In this document: in pieces, positions 8,001 to 14,950 of the stretch
Numbering within the stretch: position 1 is the first letter of the stretch
Layout: each line of letters opens with the position of its first letter
From: Bacteroidota bacterium
Lineage (GTDB): Bacteria; Bacteroidota; Bacteroidia; Bacteroidales; B18-G4
Length of the DNA: 15,118 nt
Assembly (NCBI GenBank): GCA_030635045.1
Contig: DAOVZP010000006.1
Location: forward strand, 1 to 15,118
Direction of reading: 5' to 3'
The notes under the pieces: model-generated
What the model was told of the DNA's origin: nothing
Databases searched by the model: none
What the model saw: only the letters and a program-made list of their open reading frames with translations
Made by a program: the position numbers and the translations under genes

Positions 8001-8516
8001 TTCCAGCATCTCTGCATACTCCTTGAGCTCATTAATGCTGAAATCGCCTGAAAGGTTGATATTCATGATCGGGAATTCTGACAGGTCCAGGTCTATCACC
8101 ACAGGATCCGTCAGGAGATTATCCGGCAATTCGCCTTTGGCTTTTTCAACGGCATCCTTGACTTCCTGAAGGGCATCCTCGATCTTAACATTGGTATTGA
8201 ACTCAACAAAGATGGCTGAGATATCCTGTGTGGAGGTGGAGCGTATCTCTTTTACCCCTTTGGCTGACTCAATTTCTTTTTCGAGCGGCCGGGTGATGAG
8301 ATTTTCTATGTCCAGGGGAGGGTTGCCCGGGTACATAGTCTGAACGAAGATTGTAGGCCAGACCAGGTCAGGAAACAGTTCCTTGGGTAGCGTACGGTAA
8401 GAATAGAAGCCAAACCCCAGCAAAATGATCATCATGAGGAAAACAGTATTCTTGTTCCTCAGGGCCCATGAACTGAGCTTGAAATCCCTGATAACTTGTT
8501 TCTCCTTGACTTCCAT
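5097..8516 (-). CDS. RND-family efflux pump inner-membrane permease (AcrB/HAE1-like)
   Basis: 1139 residues, slightly longer than AcrB (about 1050). TM1 is at about 24-40, followed by the typical ELFPDL...PTIFVQTMYPG porter start. The TM4 motif GMLVDNAIVVVENI is at 407-420. TM5 carries TSTATTLAAFFPLLF (448-461). The second half repeats the plan with GVVVNNAIVLIDY at 1000-1012 and RLRPVLLTAITT. It would exchange protons for drugs, detergents or other substrates from the periplasm and feed them to the TolC-like channel. Relative to AcrB, the Asp407/Asp408 pair reads D411/N412, and the TM10 lysine position reads Asn (NN at 1004-1005). Two additional hydrophobic segments (about 512-531 and 535-554) sit between TM6 and TM7. 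The ATG directly follows the TAA of the fusion-protein gene (TAAATG). The substrate cannot be read from the sequence. Confidence 0.95.
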   Translation of the reverse strand: MEVKEKQVIRDFKLSSWALRNKNTVFLMMIILLGFGFYSYRTLPKELFPDLVWPTIFVQTMYPGNPPLDIENLITRPLEKEIESAKGVKEIRSTSTQDISAIFVEFNTNVKIEDALQEVKDAVEKAKGELPDNLLTDPVVIDLDLSEFPIMNINLSGDFSINELKEYAEMLEDEIERVPEISKVEITGINEREVQINVDMHKLSVFELSFDDIENAIAYENISMSGGEIKLGSSRRSIRVIGEFTDPSEISDIIVKWENHNIVYMRDVAEVIYGFEEPRSYTRLDLQPVVSLQVIKKSGENLLIATDQVFEIINEAVESRTLPPNLNIVYTNDQSEMVRDQLSNLENSMIMGVIFVILVLFFFLGTRNSLFVGFAIPMSMFLSFMILGLQGSRINMIVLFALILALGMLVDNAIVVVENIYRFVNRGYSKLDAARQAVGEIAIPIITSTATTLAAFFPLLFWDSIMGEFMKYLPMTLIIVLTSSLFVALVIIPVISSSFIKAGDQNPKLNIRRFLIIAGILALMSVLFYLGGVNSMGTLCAIFAIIGILNIYFLNRAARWFQNIFLARLENGYLQLISFVLRKGNPYYFIGGTAVLLVLTMYLYIVSNPNVVNFPSSDPKYINVLADLPIGTDITATNEFMKTLEKDVFAILEPDREVVKSVLTTVGAGARLEDDISDMSEKMFRGLITISFIDFEERGGVNTGDILVHLSKSLLGRYPGVEMTIEKQNEGPPAGKPINLEITGRDFNQLIYLADTIQTYLNTANIEGIEGLKIDLDLGKPEIIINIDRDKARRFGLSTAQIASTIRTALFGKEVSGFKVGEEEYPIQLRLKEEYRYNLPALLNQMITFRSPSTGKITQVPISAVADISYTTTYGSVKRKDMERAVTIYSNVVEGYNATKINEQLKAQMVYFDLPPGYNYKFTGEQEEQEESMAFLVNALFIAIALITIILVSQFNSIVKPVIIIFSVIFSTIGVLLGLMISGMDFVVIMTGIGIVSLAGVVVNNAIVLIDYIDLLKHRRRKELGIAADAVLTVPDSVQCIKQAGKTRLRPVLLTAITTILGLLPLAIGLNIDFASFLSTLDANIYFGGDNVAFWGPISWTIIFGLSFATFLTLVIVPSMYYVLYLVKIKMSTPRNKAQ

Positions 8517-9665
8517 TTAAATAATTTTTACTTCTGTACCGTCGGTAACCAGTGAATATCCTTCCGTTATGACCTTATCGCCCGCATTCAGTCCTGATAA
8601 TACCATTGTTTCGTCATTGTGCGACATCCCGCTTGTGATATAGACCTTTTTGGCGGTTTTTTTCCCTTCTACCTCCCTTACGATGTAGACATATGAACCC
8701 TTAATATCGTCCTTGATGATAATAGAGGGGACGATAAGCGCATTGTCGTCATTGAAATCGTGAAAAGTAATAAGTGCAAGGATGTTTGGTTTAAGCTTTC
8801 CGTTTATATTGTCGATCCTGACCTCAACAGGAAATGTTCGGTTACCCATGTTGACCACATTGCCGGTGCGCTCAACAGCTACATCCATTGTAATGGCCGG
8901 AAAAGTAGGGAATGTCAACTCCACCATGTCACCCTTGTTGATCAGGGGCAGATATTTCTCTGAGACATCGGAATATACCTTGAGCTTATTAAGATTGATA
9001 ACCTGCATCAGCTGAAAGCCGGGCATGGCCAATTCACCCTCTTCAATAAAGATCGCATCGACGATCCCTTCGATAGGGGATTTAACAAATGCCATATCAA
9101 GCTGAGCTTCCAGGGTCTGCAGTTTGTTTTCCAGTGCTTCCTTGTTATTTTTGGCCTGAAGATATTGCACTTCAGAACCGATGTTCTTGTCCCAGAGTTG
9201 TTTCTGTTTTTCGTAAAGCGTATTGGCCAGATCCAGCTGTGTTTTTAATTCCTGGATAGTATTTTCTGTGATGCTTGTATTGAGCCTGGCAAGTAGTTGC
9301 CCTTTTTTAACATGATCCCCTTCCTCCACAAAGATCTCTTTGACCTGGCCATTGATCTCCGGGCTGATGTATGCCTTGTCAACAGCATCAACGGTGCCGC
9401 TGACTTGAAAATAATGATTGAATGGGCGCTCCCGGATCACATCGGCCCTTACCGGTAATATGAAATGCTCACCGCTTTCTCCATATGATAACAGCTCTTG
9501 CTCAAGCTCTTTGATCTTGATGTTCAATTGGCTTACTTCATCCTTATATTCCTTGATCTGGGCCTTGATCGTTTCCTTTTCGTCAGCAGGCCCGCAGGAT
9601 ACTGCGAGAAGGACGATTATTGCAATGGAAAGGAATTTTCTCATTATTTGCTTGGTTAACTGCAT
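8517..9665 (-). CDS. RND efflux periplasmic adaptor / membrane-fusion lipoprotein (HlyD/AcrA family)
   Basis: 382 residues. The lipoprotein signal ends at LLAVSC, with Cys24 as the lipidation site. A heptad coiled coil follows (about 30-60). The first lipoyl-like half (97-129) contains ISPEINGQVKEIFVEEGDHV, then an alpha-helical hairpin (131-191), the second lipoyl half starting at VKSPIEGIVDAIFIEEGE, a beta-barrel domain (about 226-300) and a membrane-proximal domain to the C-terminus. It links the RND pump to the TolC-like channel. Met1 overlaps the stop of a 14-codon micro-ORF as TAATG. Met8 (9644) would give a more standard lipoprotein signal (MRKFLSIAI) and is about equally likely as the true start. 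The stop abuts the pump ATG. Confidence 0.94.
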   Translation of the reverse strand: MQLTKQIMRKFLSIAIIVLLAVSCGPADEKETIKAQIKEYKDEVSQLNIKIKELEQELLSYGESGEHFILPVRADVIRERPFNHYFQVSGTVDAVDKAYISPEINGQVKEIFVEEGDHVKKGQLLARLNTSITENTIQELKTQLDLANTLYEKQKQLWDKNIGSEVQYLQAKNNKEALENKLQTLEAQLDMAFVKSPIEGIVDAIFIEEGELAMPGFQLMQVINLNKLKVYSDVSEKYLPLINKGDMVELTFPTFPAITMDVAVERTGNVVNMGNRTFPVEVRIDNINGKLKPNILALITFHDFNDDNALIVPSIIIKDDIKGSYVYIVREVEGKKTAKKVYITSGMSHNDETMVLSGLNAGDKVITEGYSLVTDGTEVKII

Positions 9666-9743
9666 TAGTCAGGTATTAATAAGTTCAACATTGTTGATGA
9701 GCGTTTCATCTCCAATGATGATGTTTAATATTATCGATCATCA
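9665..9743 (-). other. Two chained micro-ORFs bridging tolC-like and adaptor genes
   Basis: The tolC-like stop overlaps an ATG as TGATG. That ATG opens an 11-codon frame, MIDNIKHHHWR (9741-9706). Its TGA overlaps the next ATG as ATGA, opening a 14-codon frame, MKRSSTMLNLLIPD (9709-9665). The stop of this frame overlaps the adaptor ATG as TAATG. Every base of the 75-nt gap is therefore translatable in a relay. Whether either peptide is made is unknown, and chance is possible at this length. Confidence 0.3.
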
Positions 9744-11090
9744 GCGTTCGCTGTACATAAGTTTTTCAAGTGCCAGTTTCTTTATCAGGACTTCCTGCAT
9801 AGCGACTATATAATCTGATGTGTTGGTAAGGAATTGGTTGTTTGCCTGCAAGAGGTCCAGACTGGTTGAAATCCCCTCCTTGTATTTTTCGCTTGTGATC
9901 CGGAGGATCTTTTCAGCGGTACTCATCGCCATCGATTTATTCATCATCACCAGGTAGGCATTATTAAATTCCGATTGTGCAGTCTGAACCTGTATGGTCA
10001 ACCCTGTACGTAATTGTTCATCGGCTATACCCAGTTTGTCAAGATTGATCTTTGCCTGTTGCACCCTGGACCTGCGCAGGCCGCTGCTCCATATCGGTAT
10101 GTTCATTTCCACACCCCAGAAGGAAGAACCATACCATTTTTCTGCCGGATTGAAAAAACTCCAGTGCGCCCTCTGTGCCTGTGTCTGAATGTTGATAAAG
10201 GCCGAAAGAGAAGGCATGTACTCAGATTTTTCGAGTTTAAGCTGAAGCTCGGCGATCAGTTGCTGGGTCATTAATAAACGATAATCGATATTGTTTTCGT
10301 AATTAAAAGGATCTTCGAGCAAGGCTGTATAATTAATCTGCGCCAGAAGGTCGTCGAGCTCGTCAGTAACGGTAATAAAATCCCCGATCTTAATTCCACA
10401 CAAAAACTTAAGGTATGCATAAGCGATCACAACCTGAGTTTCAGAGAGAATGATATTTGCCTCCAGGTCGGAGACGATAAGTTCCAGTTGGTCTACATCC
10501 GTCTCTTCGACAAATCCGGCCTCATAGGTGATCCTGGTCTCATAAAGTATATTCTCCATATACTGCATGGTGCTGTCAAGGATTTTTTTGGTGTCTTCAG
10601 CTACAAGGACCCTGTAATAAGAAGCGGATACAGCCACGTACATATCGAGCTTATTCTTGATGAACTGTTGTTTTGATTTTTCCAGAAAACGTTTGGAAGC
10701 CTGCACCCCGACAATGTATCTTCCGTCGAAGATCAGCTGTGATGCTGTAGCTTCAGCCGCGGCATTATATTTTGTTCCGAACTGCACTTCCTGTCCGGGA
10801 TCGTCCGGGCCAAAGGTTCCCGGGGGAATGATCATGGTGGGCAGGGCAATATAATCGGTATAGTTTATTGCAGCATTGACCTGCGGAAACCCAATGGCCA
10901 TATATTCCTTCACCTGCAGCTCGGCGGCCTCAATGTCTTTGTAAGCGGACAGGATATCATAATTGTTCTCATATCCGAATTCTAATGCCTCTTTTAGTGT
11001 AAAACGGTATTCAGTTTGTGCGGAAAGATTCAGGCTTATAAACCCCAGCAAGCAAACCAGGGCCGGGAATGCATAAAAAACTTTTTTCAT
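9741..11090 (-). CDS. TolC-like outer-membrane efflux protein (OEP family)
   Basis: 449 residues from the ATG at 11090. A GTG codon just before it (11093) is also in frame but unlikely. The signal peptide is MKKVFYAFP...LNLSAQ, with likely cleavage before Gln25. The first OEP repeat starts with FTLKEALEFGYENNYDI, the usual TolC-family opening helix. The second repeat covers about 255-440, with a strand region GVEMNIPIWSSG before the long helix and GISTSLDLLQANNQFL near the end, where the family has its (S/T)xxDLLxA signature. It forms the outer-membrane and periplasmic channel of the pump encoded by the next two genes. Confidence 0.94.
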   Translation of the reverse strand: MKKVFYAFPALVCLLGFISLNLSAQTEYRFTLKEALEFGYENNYDILSAYKDIEAAELQVKEYMAIGFPQVNAAINYTDYIALPTMIIPPGTFGPDDPGQEVQFGTKYNAAAEATASQLIFDGRYIVGVQASKRFLEKSKQQFIKNKLDMYVAVSASYYRVLVAEDTKKILDSTMQYMENILYETRITYEAGFVEETDVDQLELIVSDLEANIILSETQVVIAYAYLKFLCGIKIGDFITVTDELDDLLAQINYTALLEDPFNYENNIDYRLLMTQQLIAELQLKLEKSEYMPSLSAFINIQTQAQRAHWSFFNPAEKWYGSSFWGVEMNIPIWSSGLRRSRVQQAKINLDKLGIADEQLRTGLTIQVQTAQSEFNNAYLVMMNKSMAMSTAEKILRITSEKYKEGISTSLDLLQANNQFLTNTSDYIVAMQEVLIKKLALEKLMYSER

Positions 11091-11148
11091 CACGTCGACT
11101 TGTTTTTTATCCGTAGGGATAAACTGTATTACGCCCGGGTGAGCGTTT
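11091..11148. promoter_or_regulatory. tetR-tolC intergenic spacer with perfect dyad TTTATCC-N4-GGATAAA
   Basis: The 58-base gap carries a perfect inverted repeat with 7-bp arms (11106-11112 and 11117-11123), 15 bases upstream of the tolC-like ATG. There is no T-run after it on either strand at the right spacing, so it is not a standard terminator. It may be an operator for the TetR protein or an mRNA hairpin near the translation start. Confidence 0.4.
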
Positions 11149-11787
11149 TTATTGTAAATCTTCCTTCTTTAATTCCTTTTTGAAGATCTTCTTTTTCTTT
11201 TCCCAGTATTTAAGCCCGTCTTCGTTGGCAATGCTCCTGATATGGCTTTCGAACATAGCATCAAAAAGCGTTTCAAAATTGAATTCTTCCGGTGGGAAAA
11301 AATCAGGATTGTGCAGGTCGATAAGCCGGCTGAGGTACAATCGGGCAACTAATTCAATGCTGAGGTCGTCACGGTATATGCCCTGGGAAATGCCTTTATG
11401 CAGGTTTATCTTGATCTTACCGAAAATAAAATCCATGCGGGATTTAAAATGCCGTTGGTAAACATCGGGGTATTTCGTTTTAATGTCGAAGGTGATGCCC
11501 GGGCTTACATTCATGAACTTGCCTGCAATTTCTTTACTTACAGTAAGTAAGATATCGATTGCATTTACTCCATCAAAGTTGTGTACATCAAAGATCACCT
11601 TGAAGCTCTCGCGTTCAAATTTCAGGATATGCCTGATCAGGTCTTTTTCATCCTGAACATATTTATAGATCAACTCAGCGGGGATATCGGTTTTTTCTGA
11701 CAGTTTTTCAATGGTCATGTCACCGATGCCATCCGGAAAGGGATAGGCCCTGATCCGGGCAATGATCTCCTTGAATTCTTTGTTCAT
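11149..11787 (-). CDS. TetR/AcrR-family transcriptional regulator
   Basis: 212 residues. The N-terminal DNA-binding domain has the helix-turn-helix MTIEKLSEKTDIPAELIYKYV at 24-44 followed by KDLIRHIL, the TetR pattern (…I..A..G…..Y.YF..K..L). The first helix (KEIIARIRAYPFPDGIGD) is shorter and more divergent than usual. The rest is an all-helical ligand-binding domain without recognisable signature, with a very basic tail (KKKKIFKKELKKE). It is the first gene of the efflux operon, so it probably represses tetR and the pump and is released by a pump substrate; that is inference from family and position. Confidence 0.88.
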   Translation of the reverse strand: MNKEFKEIIARIRAYPFPDGIGDMTIEKLSEKTDIPAELIYKYVQDEKDLIRHILKFERESFKVIFDVHNFDGVNAIDILLTVSKEIAGKFMNVSPGITFDIKTKYPDVYQRHFKSRMDFIFGKIKINLHKGISQGIYRDDLSIELVARLYLSRLIDLHNPDFFPPEEFNFETLFDAMFESHIRSIANEDGLKYWEKKKKIFKKELKKEDLQ

Positions 11788-11836
11788 CGTATCTATTTAT
11801 ATTTCGTATGCAATATTATAAAAAATTCGGGCTGCC

Positions 11837-11858
11837 TGATAAGAATTAACAGTTATCA
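11837..11858. promoter_or_regulatory. Inverted repeat TGATAA-N10-TTATCA upstream of tetR, candidate operator
   Basis: Perfect 6-bp arms separated by 10 bases, 50-71 bases upstream of the TetR start. The size and symmetry suit a TetR-type operator. It shares GATAA/TTATC half-sites with the dyad just before the tolC-like gene. A weak -7-like TAATATTG lies at 11811-11818 on the minus strand. Confidence 0.4.
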
Positions 11859-11920
11859 TATCTGTATCTAAGTACTTTATTCAAGCAGAGACAAGATTAT
11901 TTGCCGGGCGTTGCACATAA

Positions 11921-13486
11921 TCATTTAACTAAGATCATTTTCTTTTTCATTATGTCACGGCCGCTATCGAGGGAGAAATAATACATCCCCGGTGAAAGAT
12001 CGTGGGCTTCCGGGTCAAACACCCTGGTATGCTTACCGGCTCTTGTATATTCATGATCAAGTATAGCAGCAACTTCCCTGCCATAAACGTCGTACACCCT
12101 GAGACTGACCTCTGTGGGTTCAATAAGCTTAAAAGAGATCACCGTGCTTTCTTTAAAAGGATTTGGATAGTTTTGTTCCAGGCTGAGCAGTGAGGGGATC
12201 TCTTCATCTATCCCAACAATGAACGGATCAACGATGGCAGTCCAGACACTAAGGTCAGACCCCTCCATGCGGGCCCAGATCGGCCTTACAACATTGTCGT
12301 AAACCGATACATTGGTATAGTCTCCGAAAAAGGTTGAAGAGAAGGGCAAAAACGGGGATTCGCTGACCTTGAAATTGATAAAACTTTCTCCGCCGTCGCG
12401 GGAAACAGCCATGTATACATCCGTATTGTTGTTGTCATAATTCCGGCGGTCGTAAAAAACAAAGTAGAGGTAGCCTGTTACCTGGTCAACATCCATCCAG
12501 GTAAAAAATTGCTGTCGGCCCGGAGGGTCGTCATTAACGCGTGTTGCTTCGCTCCAGGTATTGCCGCCATCTGTGGATTTGGTCAGCCAGACATCTGTGT
12601 CGTCGGTACCATTGCGCTGGTCTGACCAGTTAACATATATCGTACCGTGATGAGGCCCGCCGCTCAGGTCGCATTTGGTTATCGGCATGCCATTGCAACG
12701 GCTGATCCCCGGAATATCCAAAGCCCAGCCACCGGGAAAGGGGCCAATAAAAATATCTTCTTCAAGCCAGGTAGTGCCCTGGTCAAGGGAACGATCGAAA
12801 ACCAGCCCTTCGGGGCCTGCCCAGGCAATATAGATTTCGCCACCGGGCCCCACAGCAGGGACAGCTCCCTCTACGGTGTTGTCGTCGTCGACACAATCAC
12901 CCGACACCTCGTTGATGCGTAACGCATCGCTCCAGGTGGCACCCCCGTCGTAGGAGCGTGAAAAATGTATGTTGCTCTTATAATCAGGGTTAGAGCTGCC
13001 ATAACTATCGAATTGTGTCCACGATACATAAATGTTGTTGTTCGTAATGTCTACGATCGCCCATTCCTTATCCTGCTCCTTTTCCCCGTTCAGGCCCATG
13101 TAGGTGCCGTTGTTCCATGCTCCACCAATGGTATCTTTCTTCTGGCAGACGATACGGTCGATCCAGTTTCCCGCCTGTGGATTGGAAAGATGAAAGAAAT
13201 AATATGCTCCTGCAGTATCTACAATAACCACCGGGTCGCCCCATACACCATATGTTGAGCTCAATGTTTCATGGTTCCAGGTATAACCACCATCGGTTGA
13301 GTAGTACATATTATCGATATTAGAACCGCCAACCATATGGTCAGTATTTTTGGGATTCACGATAATGGTTGGCTCTTCCGGCTGCATAAAGCTGCCTGTA
13401 TCATCAATAAGGATATTGGTATGCTGAGTAAATGCAGCGAACGACAATGCTGATACCAGCAGAAAAGAGGTAAACAGATGTTTCAT
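11921..13486 (-). CDS. Secreted Asp-box (BNR/sialidase-like) beta-propeller protein with T9SS sorting domain
   Basis: 521 residues from the ATG at 13486, chosen because it opens a standard signal peptide (MKHLFTSFLLVSALSFAAF). The frame continues 12 codons upstream to 13522, but that stretch is not signal-like. Five Asp-box turns are visible: STDGGYTW (63), SYDGGATW (178), SLDQGTTW (233), STDGGNTW (304) and SRDGGESF (362), indicating a six-bladed sialidase-type propeller. I see no FRIP/RIP arginine motif, so sialidase activity is doubtful. Residues 436-521 are a T9SS type A sorting domain (LEQNYPNPF ... GMYYF ... MILVK), directing export and surface attachment. It is a single gene, separated from the tetR start by 133 bases, with no clear terminator. 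Confidence 0.88.
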   Translation of the reverse strand: MKHLFTSFLLVSALSFAAFTQHTNILIDDTGSFMQPEEPTIIVNPKNTDHMVGGSNIDNMYYSTDGGYTWNHETLSSTYGVWGDPVVIVDTAGAYYFFHLSNPQAGNWIDRIVCQKKDTIGGAWNNGTYMGLNGEKEQDKEWAIVDITNNNIYVSWTQFDSYGSSNPDYKSNIHFSRSYDGGATWSDALRINEVSGDCVDDDNTVEGAVPAVGPGGEIYIAWAGPEGLVFDRSLDQGTTWLEEDIFIGPFPGGWALDIPGISRCNGMPITKCDLSGGPHHGTIYVNWSDQRNGTDDTDVWLTKSTDGGNTWSEATRVNDDPPGRQQFFTWMDVDQVTGYLYFVFYDRRNYDNNNTDVYMAVSRDGGESFINFKVSESPFLPFSSTFFGDYTNVSVYDNVVRPIWARMEGSDLSVWTAIVDPFIVGIDEEIPSLLSLEQNYPNPFKESTVISFKLIEPTEVSLRVYDVYGREVAAILDHEYTRAGKHTRVFDPEAHDLSPGMYYFSLDSGRDIMKKKMILVK

Positions 13487-13609
13487 CTTTATGAGGTTTG
13501 TAATAATAATGTAAAAGTACATATTTTATGCTGACCTGACTTCACAGGTTCCGGACCTGTGAGGTCCCCATGTCAAAAAATCCTTACTTTTATGCCTTAT
13601 TCAGGAAAT
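13487..13609. other. Divergent intergenic region between propeller gene and symporter gene
   Basis: It must contain both promoters, but I find no exact TAnnTTTG on either strand. AT-rich candidates such as TACTTTTA occur on both strands. The most marked element is the hairpin at 13538-13566. Confidence 0.5.
13538..13566. repeat. REP-like extragenic hairpin
   Basis: Arms GACTTCACAGGT and ACCTGTGAGGTC pair over 12 positions with one T/G wobble around the 5-base loop TCCGG. It has no T-run and lies between divergent genes, so it is not a usual terminator. AGGT/ACCT-armed palindromes of this sort recur between genes in many Bacteroidota genomes (from general knowledge, not searched). Only one copy is in this window. 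Confidence 0.6.
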
Positions 13610-14824
13610 ATGAAGAAAATTGCGCTTCACTGGCAGATCCTAATAGCACTCATTTTGGCCATTGTGTATGGCATATACGCTGATGAACAGGCAATAGGCT
13701 ATGTTTCCTGGATGGGTGATGTGTTCTTGCGGGCACTGAAGATGCTGATCATCCCATTGATCCTGAGCTCTTTGATCTCCGGAATTGCAAACATCGGCAG
13801 CGGTTCGAGCCTTGGCCGGCTTGGATTGAAAACCATTGGATATTATGTTTCAACCAGCTTGCTGGCCATCATCACGGGGCAGATACTTGTGAATATTATT
13901 CGTCCCGGCGTTGGTGCCGACCTGAATTTCAGTGGTAAAGTGGAGGGCCTGGTTGAGAACCAGCGCTCCCTTGGTGACACCCTCATCGAAATGGTTCCGC
14001 AGAATATTTTCCAGGCATTCAATGATAATGATATGCTGGCCATCATTTTCTTTGCTATTTTGTTTGGTTTCTTTGTGACCAGGGCCAGCGAAGGGAACAG
14101 GGAGGTGCTCAAAAAAGCCTTTAATGCCATTTTCGAGGTGATGATGAAGATCACCATGTTTGTGATACGTTTCACCCCGCTTGGAATATTTGGCATTGTT
14201 GCTAAAGTGGTTGCTGAGCAGGACGACCTCATGGGCCTGGTATCGCGAATGGGCCTTTATATGGGCACGGTGATCCTGGCACTGTCCATTCATTTCTTTA
14301 TTACCCTGCCATTGATCGTAAAGTTTATTGGCAGGGCAAAGCCTTTCAGGCATATGAAGAATATGTCGACACCATTGCTTACGGCATTTTCAACTTCTTC
14401 CTCCGGGGCAACCTTGCCATTAACAATTACAGCAGTAGAAAAAAACTCCGGTGTGTCAAATAAGATATCAAGCTTTACGCTTCCCCTCGGGGCGACAATA
14501 AATATGGACGGCACGGCACTTTATGAATGTGTTGCAGCCATATTCATTGCACAGGCTTATGGTGTAGAACTAAGTTTGATACAACAAGGAGTTATTGTGT
14601 TAACTGCTTTGCTGGCATCTATCGGTGCTGCTGCCATACCCATGGCCGGGTTGGTCATGATCACCGTGATCCTTACTGCCGTTGGATTGCCCCTGGAAGG
14701 AGTAGGGTTGATCCTGGCAGTAGATCGTATCATCGACATGTTCCGTACCTGTACCAATGTATGGAGTGATAGTTGCGGGGCGGTGATTATTGCGAAATCG
14801 GAGGGAGAAGAGCTGAAAGTTTAG
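13610..14824 (+). CDS. Dicarboxylate/amino acid:cation symporter (DAACS family, acidic amino-acid type)
   Basis: 404 residues from the ATG at 13610, preceded by AGGAAA. Longer frames begin at a GTG inside the hairpin or an ATG at 13592 and add no family-like sequence. The protein is a multi-span transporter with the family's re-entrant loop and binding motifs: STSSSGATLP (261-270, hairpin 1), NMDGTA (298-303, TM7) and the TM8 motif DRIIDMFRTCTNVWSD (372-387). In the archaeal homologue GltPh, the Asp, Arg, Thr and Asn residues matching D376, R379, T380 and N383 bind aspartate. The Asp at 376 and Arg at 379 favour glutamate/aspartate over C4-dicarboxylates. It is a single plus-strand gene divergent from the propeller gene. 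The coupling ion (sodium or proton) is not decidable by eye. Confidence 0.94.
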   Translation: MKKIALHWQILIALILAIVYGIYADEQAIGYVSWMGDVFLRALKMLIIPLILSSLISGIANIGSGSSLGRLGLKTIGYYVSTSLLAIITGQILVNIIRPGVGADLNFSGKVEGLVENQRSLGDTLIEMVPQNIFQAFNDNDMLAIIFFAILFGFFVTRASEGNREVLKKAFNAIFEVMMKITMFVIRFTPLGIFGIVAKVVAEQDDLMGLVSRMGLYMGTVILALSIHFFITLPLIVKFIGRAKPFRHMKNMSTPLLTAFSTSSSGATLPLTITAVEKNSGVSNKISSFTLPLGATINMDGTALYECVAAIFIAQAYGVELSLIQQGVIVLTALLASIGAAAIPMAGLVMITVILTAVGLPLEGVGLILAVDRIIDMFRTCTNVWSDSCGAVIIAKSEGEELKV

Positions 14825-14900
14825 TTGAATTGGTTGAATTGGTTAAATTGGTTGAATTCTCCTTCGCTAAAGCTTCGGAGAACAAAGTTGGTTGAATTGG
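14825..14900. repeat. 9-bp minisatellite (TTGAATTGG) interrupted by an imperfect palindrome
   Basis: Directly after the symporter stop are TTGAATTGG (14825), TTGAATTGG (14834), TTAAATTGG (14843) and a partial TTGAATT (14852). A palindromic insert (14857-14882) follows, and then another full unit at 14892-14900. The insert pairs TTCTCC with GGAGAA and GCT with AGC around AA, with a symmetric ttc/ttc internal bulge. Confidence 0.75.
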
Positions 14901-14918
14901 GATTGATGCGATGTATAA

Positions 14919-14950
14919 GATTGAGCGATTGAGCGATTTAACGATTTACG
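14919..14950. repeat. 8-bp tandem repeat, four units
   Basis: Units GATTGAGC, GATTGAGC, GATTTAAC and GATTTACG run head to tail; the first two are identical and the last two diverged. It is a non-coding slippage-prone repeat downstream of the symporter gene. Confidence 0.65.

Noticed and set aside
13487..13522. N-terminal extension of the Asp-box protein by 12 residues
   Set aside because: The added stretch precedes a complete standard signal peptide that begins at the ATG at 13486.
13559..13609. Longer start (GTG) for the symporter
   Set aside because: The GTG lies inside the strong hairpin and the extra residues do not resemble the family's N-terminus; the ATG at 13610 is preceded by AGGAAA.
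13843..14353. Two long minus-strand frames (129 and 167 codons) opposite the symporter gene
   Set aside because: They are antisense to a well-conserved transporter, overlap each other in different frames, and show no family signature.
14825..14950. CRISPR array
   Set aside because: The units are 8-9 bp and directly adjacent without spacers, so this is a simple tandem repeat.
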